Assembly: GCF_000006565.2 (NCBI RefSeq)
Contig: NC_031479.1
Span: 3,684,289 to 3,748,288, forward strand
Length of the DNA: 64,000 nucleotides
Origin: Toxoplasma gondii ME49
Taxonomy: Eukaryota > Apicomplexa > Conoidasida > Eucoccidiorida > Sarcocystidae
Direction: 5' to 3'
Shown: positions 59,501-64,000 of the stretch, one piece after another
Layout of the letters: each line of letters starts with the position of its first letter
How positions within the stretch are numbered: position 1 is the stretch's first letter
Notes under the pieces: generated by a model
What the model was told of the DNA's origin: nothing
Database searches by the model: none
The model's input: only the letters and a program-made list of their open reading frames with translations
Position numbers and translations under genes: made by a program

Positions 59501-60361
59501 TGCCTGATGCTCGAGATTGCTTCGACTTTGATTTTCCCAGGCACAGGTTTCGGGCAGAAACAAAACTCAGAGTTCTATCCCCGTTTATGCATGATGGAGA
59601 ATGTTTTCGGATAGGCACGAACAATGTCAAAATTTCTTCAAAGACTGGACGGCTATTTGCTTTTCAAGAGTCCCTCGCTCCTCCTATAGTTCGAGGAGGA
59701 AAAGAACGCCATAGACTGCGGATGGAACTGCTGACCATCGTGAAAGCAAATAGCTAAGTGTGTCCCGTGACAGTTCATTTTCGTACCGAGAAAGAATTAC
59801 TTTGCAAACTGTCAAACCAGTTCGACCCAGAAGCAGCCTCAAAGACGGATGTTCACGCAGCCTCGATGTCTCTGCAAAATAACCCCAAACTGTGGAGGCA
59901 GCATACACGGCACGAAGACTCGTCTACCCTTTCAACATGGCGTGCGGTCCTGGCGTTGAACACCGAATTCGCCGCATCGTGCAGAAACGCTCCAAAAACT
60001 TTATTGCATACACAAACGAGCTCGAAGGCCGAAGAAGAGACCCGTTCAAAAGGAGTCCAGAAACCTGCTAGAAGCCGTGTGTGCTCTGTGTCTTTTTCCC
60101 ATCGCGCCGAAACCATCTCATCCACAGAGTCACTTGCCGCTTCACCCCTGACTGTTGGCCACCTCGACCAGGGCAGCAATGATATACCTCAGTTGTGACT
60201 CCGTGCATGGAAATAAAAGAGCCAGAGAGCTGCCACGCTCCCTAAAGAGTGCCTTGTTGGTTCGCTCCAGAACTGGTCCTGTTTACCATTAGACACTTGT
60301 GGAAGTGTCCACGGCCTAGGTGCACTTTCCCCTATCTAAAACGGAATGCATTCGCTTTTTA
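56568..60361. other. Intergenic region with broken plus-strand protein-like frames
   Basis: It should include the promoter of the Sfi1-like gene (left) and the 3' UTR of the RCC1-like gene (right). On the plus strand, frames at 57422-57712, 57684-58184, 58337-58651, 59296-59757 and 59758-60198 have protein-like composition but lack good ATG starts and are separated by stops or frame changes. The last two share one frame divided by a single TAA at 59755-59757. They may be a decayed gene or exons of an unrecognised one. Confidence 0.4.
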
Positions 60362-63300
60362 CTACGCGTCAAACTTTCTGTACGCCGACGGATTGAGTGT
60401 AGGCATCGGCGGGGGGGGAGAGCGATTGGCATCGGCTCCGTTCGTCTTGTGTGCTTCGAGATACTCGACCTCGACGACGAGCAACGAGTGTTCCTGACCC
60501 GCAGCCACACTTTTGACTTTGACAGAACAGATCGCCCTCCACACCCCGCCGCGAGCGAAGTAGACTTTCCTTCGACGAGACATGCTCTTCGCTTCGCCTC
60601 CAGCTCTCGCGTCTCCCCCGGCGCGTCCATGTCTCGCCAAACTCGGAAACGCCCACAAGAGGTCGGGCGTCCCACTTCCTCGACAGTTTCTGCGAGCTTC
60701 AGAGAGCTTCAGAGAGAGCGCAGCCGACGCCGCCTTTCGGAGTTTGATGGCTTTGTCTCTCTGTTCCACGCGCGAGCAGCCTTCGGAACCCATGGAGTCG
60801 TCGGCGACAAGCTGGGGCGTACATGTCTCGTGGCGGGGCCTTGAATACCGACAGAGACTGTCGGCATCCGTCTTCTCGCTCTCGGCAGCACTCTTCTCCC
60901 CCACAGAGCGACGCGGCGAATCGAGGGAACTCAGAATACTCAAAAGGGCTTGCTGAGCTCCGGCCCGAGGAACCGACTGCTTCAGTTCCTGTTCGAGCGA
61001 CGAAGGTGACGAAGATGGAGGGATGATGACAAGAGGCGGCGCCAAGACACTTGCTTCCCTTCCCTCTTTCGAGGAAGCCGATGCCGGCTTCTCTCCCGAC
61101 GCCTTCTCGTCGCCGGAACTCGAATCACTCGGGCGAGCGTCTAAACGCTTCAACCTGTCACACGCCTGCGGCACGACGTTCGTCTGACTCGTCTCTCTTT
61201 CCTTCTTCGTCTGATCAGTTGCCTCTTCTTCTCTCCCGCTATGGTCTGCTCGTTCCACCGGCCCCGGGCAGCCCGTCTGCCCGTTGCTCCTCGCACTTTC
61301 TTCGTCCTCCGGTTCTGTAAACGTTTCTGGCCATTGCCGCCTTCTCGTCCCTTTGACGCTTGACGAATCTCGCTCTCTTCTGGGCTTCTGCTCCGACTGT
61401 TCACCTTCGTACCCCGGCGGAGTCTCACCTTGCCCCCGTTCGCCCCGTCGCCTGACGGGTCTTTCTTCTTCCCCTGCACTCGAACTTGCTTTCGCCCGAG
61501 TTCCCTCGGCCGTTTCCTCTTCCCGGAGACAGTTTCTGTCCTTCGAGGCGCTGCTCTGTCCCCTCTGTCCGTGTCCCTTTCCCTCACCCCCCAGCGAACT
61601 CCCCACCGAGCCCGCCTGAGATGCTCCCTCCGACTTCTCCAGAGTCTCGTTTTGCGCGGTCCAAGCCATCGCCTCCTGACCCCTCTGCGCCTCTGTCCTC
61701 TGGAGGCCTCCCACCTCGACAGCCGCTTCTCCTCGGGATTCAGCGGTGTCTCCGCCAGTCTCCTCGAGCCCCCCCCTGTCGGAAGACCCCACACGTCTCG
61801 CCGCGGCCCGCAGGCCCCCGGCGCCGAAGGCCCTGGAGGCGACCCGGGGGGCCTTTCGCCGGGCGTCGCAAGGACCTCGTTCGGCCGGAAAGAGACAGAT
61901 GGACGGGGCGCGGCGCGCGATGACTGTTGCATCCACGAGAGACAGTAGATTCACTCTGTGGGGAACCAGGAAAGTCGGCTGTGGCTCTTCCGGTTCCAGG
62001 GGCAGCTGGTTGCCTCGATTTGAGCCCCAGACGTAGAGCTGCAGAGGCATGAGGGGATCCGTGGCACACGCGAGAGCCGAGAGGAGCGCCTCGCGCCCGC
62101 TGGCGCAGCCGGCAGAGGAGACAATCGACCCGCGAGACCACGTGCTCGACCGCGAAGAGTCTGTGAAAGGCCCAAAGAGCCTCTGGAGACCAGAGCGACT
62201 CGCTGCAGTGCGGGCGGGACTGAAGAATAGGCGATCCGGGAGCGGGTCGCCGAAGGACGAGGCGCAAAAGAAAGGAACGGAGGGTCGCCCAACAAAGCTG
62301 GGGACGATATGAGTAACAGAGCCCCTGTCAGAGGTGGCGGGAGACCCGGGCGTGAGGTGAGGGGACGAGGAAACAGACTTTGAGGAAATGGACGCCAGCG
62401 ACAGCGAGCAAGAGGAAAGACAGCTGTCACGGGGTTCCGTCCGGTTGCTGGGGCGCAGCTCGAGGACAGACGAGGGAAGAGCGTCTTCGTTAGGCGGAGG
62501 CGCCACAGAGAGAACAGGGAGAGAATGGACTGCATGTTTGAGAAGAGCGTCCTCAGAGTGCGGAACAACTGCTTCGGGAATTGCATTGCTTCTCCCCCTC
62601 GAACTGGCGCCTCCTTCACTGCCCGAATCCCCAAAGACAGACTCCTGTTGCCGTCTCGGTTCCGATCGACTCGGGTCGATGTCCCGTGCTTCGCCAGGGC
62701 AGAGAGTCTCGGATGTCTCTTCTCTCAGACGGTGGGCCTCAACAATTGGAGAGTCTTTCCTCTCCGCGTTCCCTCCCTCGTCTTCCCCCGGACTTCTTTC
62801 TTCTGCTGTCGACCCTTCTCTTCTACTGACTCCCTGCAGAGAGTCTTCCTTTCTCCTCGCGACTCCTGTTTGGCCAGTCCTCTCTCCCTCCCTTTTTGTC
62901 TCCCCTCCGGCTTCTTTCCCTTCCACATCTGGCTCGGACTCGCCAGGTCCGAGAGCACACCGCTTCGAGGTTTCTCCTAGCGAGAGGTCACTGTGTTCAT
63001 GGGTCTGTGGGGTGGCCTCTGGGGTCTGGGAGCCAGCATACTTCCTACCAACCATATACAAGGCCGCTGCTTTCCTTTCTTCCCTTTCGGTTTTGCCCTC
63101 ACCTCTCTCCCTTTCCTCTTTATCTTCTCCTTCGCTCCCGACGCCTTCAGAAATGGTCTCCCACCTGTCGGCGCATGTCCTGTCCCCCCGATCGAGAGAG
63201 TGACCTTCGCCAGCTAGCTGGCTTGCTGCGTCTTCGCGCGGAGGCAACACGCACAGCGCGTTCCCCGCGGCACACGACTCGCTGTTGCGGAGCGACCCGT

Positions 63301-63622
63301 TGGAGGCAGAGCTTTTGGGAGACGCCGCCCTCGACTCCATGTCTGTACTCCAGGAGACGAACGACTGTCTCTCTGCATGCAGGGGCCGCGCCGGAGCAGC
63401 AGAGAACGGGGCGGAAAAAGAGGCGGATGGCTTTCCACGGTAGATGTCGAGAAGTGTACGCGTGGCTGCTGCACCCTGTCGCGGACTCGGGGAAGGAACA
63501 GGGTCGTGGATCGTGAAGGATGTCGAATATGAGGCTGCGACTGCGAGTGTGAAGTCCCCGCCGAGAGCCACCTCGTGCACTTGAATGTAACACGGCTTCG
63601 AGGAGGACAGAACGAAGGGAAG
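60362..63622 (-). CDS. RCC1-repeat protein, 3' exon with large low-complexity insertions (5' part beyond window)
   Basis: This open frame of about 1086 codons ends with TAG at 60362. Its 5' boundary is set at a strong acceptor (TTTCTACCTGCAG before 63622). Upstream bases in frame have no ATG, so earlier exons lie to the right or outside the window. RCC1 blade signatures are visible at three places: IQVHEVALGGDFTLAVAAS at the start of the exon, QLYVWGSNRGNQLPLEP in the middle, and VKVKSVAAGQEHSLLVVEVE near the end. Between them are several hundred residues rich in Glu, Arg, Ser and Gly. RCC1 repeats form seven-bladed propellers found in Ran exchange factors, E3 ligases and others; which of these this is cannot be told from the part seen. 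A possible upstream donor (CTGTCGAG|GTAACA) lies near 63978. Confidence 0.72.
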   Translation of the reverse strand, partial: LPFVLSSSKPCYIQVHEVALGGDFTLAVAASYSTSFTIHDPVPSPSPRQGAAATRTLLDIYRGKPSASFSAPFSAAPARPLHAERQSFVSWSTDMESRAASPKSSASNGSLRNSESCAAGNALCVLPPREDAASQLAGEGHSLDRGDRTCADRWETISEGVGSEGEDKEERERGEGKTEREERKAAALYMVGRKYAGSQTPEATPQTHEHSDLSLGETSKRCALGPGESEPDVEGKEAGGETKREGERTGQTGVARRKEDSLQGVSRREGSTAEERSPGEDEGGNAERKDSPIVEAHRLREETSETLCPGEARDIDPSRSEPRRQQESVFGDSGSEGGASSRGRSNAIPEAVVPHSEDALLKHAVHSLPVLSVAPPPNEDALPSSVLELRPSNRTEPRDSCLSSCSLSLASISSKSVSSSPHLTPGSPATSDRGSVTHIVPSFVGRPSVPFFCASSFGDPLPDRLFFSPARTAASRSGLQRLFGPFTDSSRSSTWSRGSIVSSAGCASGREALLSALACATDPLMPLQLYVWGSNRGNQLPLEPEEPQPTFLVPHRVNLLSLVDATVIARRAPSICLFPAERGPCDARRKAPRVASRAFGAGGLRAAARRVGSSDRGGLEETGGDTAESRGEAAVEVGGLQRTEAQRGQEAMAWTAQNETLEKSEGASQAGSVGSSLGGEGKGHGQRGQSSASKDRNCLREEETAEGTRAKASSSAGEEERPVRRRGERGQGETPPGYEGEQSEQKPRRERDSSSVKGTRRRQWPETFTEPEDEESARSNGQTGCPGPVERADHSGREEEATDQTKKERETSQTNVVPQACDRLKRLDARPSDSSSGDEKASGEKPASASSKEGREASVLAPPLVIIPPSSSPSSLEQELKQSVPRAGAQQALLSILSSLDSPRRSVGEKSAAESEKTDADSLCRYSRPRHETCTPQLVADDSMGSEGCSRVEQRDKAIKLRKAASAALSLKLSEARRNCRGSGTPDLLWAFPSLARHGRAGGDARAGGEAKSMSRRRKVYFARGGVWRAICSVKVKSVAAGQEHSLLVVEVEYLEAHKTNGADANRSPPPPMPTLNPSAYRKFDA

Positions 63623-64000
63623 CTGCAGGTAGAAAGACAACCCAAGACAGAAACCGAAGACCTCAAAGATGGCGAGACGCCAACCTCCGTGACCGGCTGA
63701 CGGACGCAAAACCGTAAACCGAGGAAGCGACTCCGGCTAGCCTGGTGTTCTGCGGAAAAGGAAGCTAGAGCGCCCCCCCAAAACGGGACACGAATAAGGT
63801 AAGGAACACGAGAGAAAACACTGCCTTAAACCAAGTGTAGAACAGGCAAATGATCGGCATACATCTGTGGGGGTCTCTTGACTTTTTTCTTCCCCTCTCT
63901 GACAAAGTCCGAGGACCACGTGTAAATCCAAAGTTCTGCGTTGAAACGCATGAACAAGTTCCCCTGTCTTGTTACCTCGACAGGCGTGTATTGGTTCCTC
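63623..64000. other. Probable intron and upstream exon edge of the RCC1-like gene
   Basis: The pyrimidine-rich minus strand just above 63622 fits an intron end. A candidate donor near 63978 would make the last ~20 bases of the window the end of an upstream exon. Nothing else is supported. Confidence 0.35.

Noticed and set aside
1..64000. CRISPR arrays, bacterial operons, insertion sequences
   Set aside because: None seen. The intron-rich eukaryotic gene structure makes them unexpected, and the only regular arrays are microsatellites and the p25 coding repeat.

Overview
The window looks like nuclear DNA of a coccidian apicomplexan, most likely Toxoplasma gondii or a close relative (Hammondia, Neospora). 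Three things point there: GT-AG introns of about 0.3-0.9 kb inside conserved eukaryotic genes, conserved domains embedded in very long Ser/Pro/Gly/Glu-rich extensions, and short (TA)n microsatellites in introns and intergenic DNA. Species cannot be settled by eye.

Layout from left to right. A minus-strand gene of unknown function starts at 2572 and runs off the left edge. A Gln/Pro/Val-rich minus-strand gene lies at 6075-7466. A three-exon CEP44-like centriole gene (+) covers 11185-14967. A tRNA-Asn(GUU) gene (-) is at 16481-16554. A TAF8-like TFIID subunit (+) is at 17735-19714. A dynactin p25 (DCTN5)-like gene (-) with 13 near-perfect 60-bp coding repeats is at 23111-25258. A complete 12-exon BMS1 ribosome-biogenesis GTPase gene (+) covers 27678-37714. 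A U2 snRNA gene (-) is at 39607-39796. A very large minus-strand gene, about 43.1-56.6 kb, encodes a Ser-rich N-terminus, coiled coils and Sfi1-like centrin-binding repeats. The 3' part of an RCC1-repeat gene (-) covers 60362-63622 and continues past the right edge.

The genes do not form one pathway. They cover ribosome assembly (BMS1), splicing (U2), transcription initiation (TAF8), translation (tRNA-Asn) and, strikingly, three centrosome or microtubule-motor components (CEP44, Sfi1-like, p25). Four stretches (about 3.4-4.7, 9.4-10.4, 38.5-39.3 and 57.4-60.2 kb) hold protein-like but broken or unassigned reading frames. They may be missed spliced genes or decayed genes. Exon boundaries were set by GT/AG signals, reading-phase agreement and recognised domain continuity, without transcript data.
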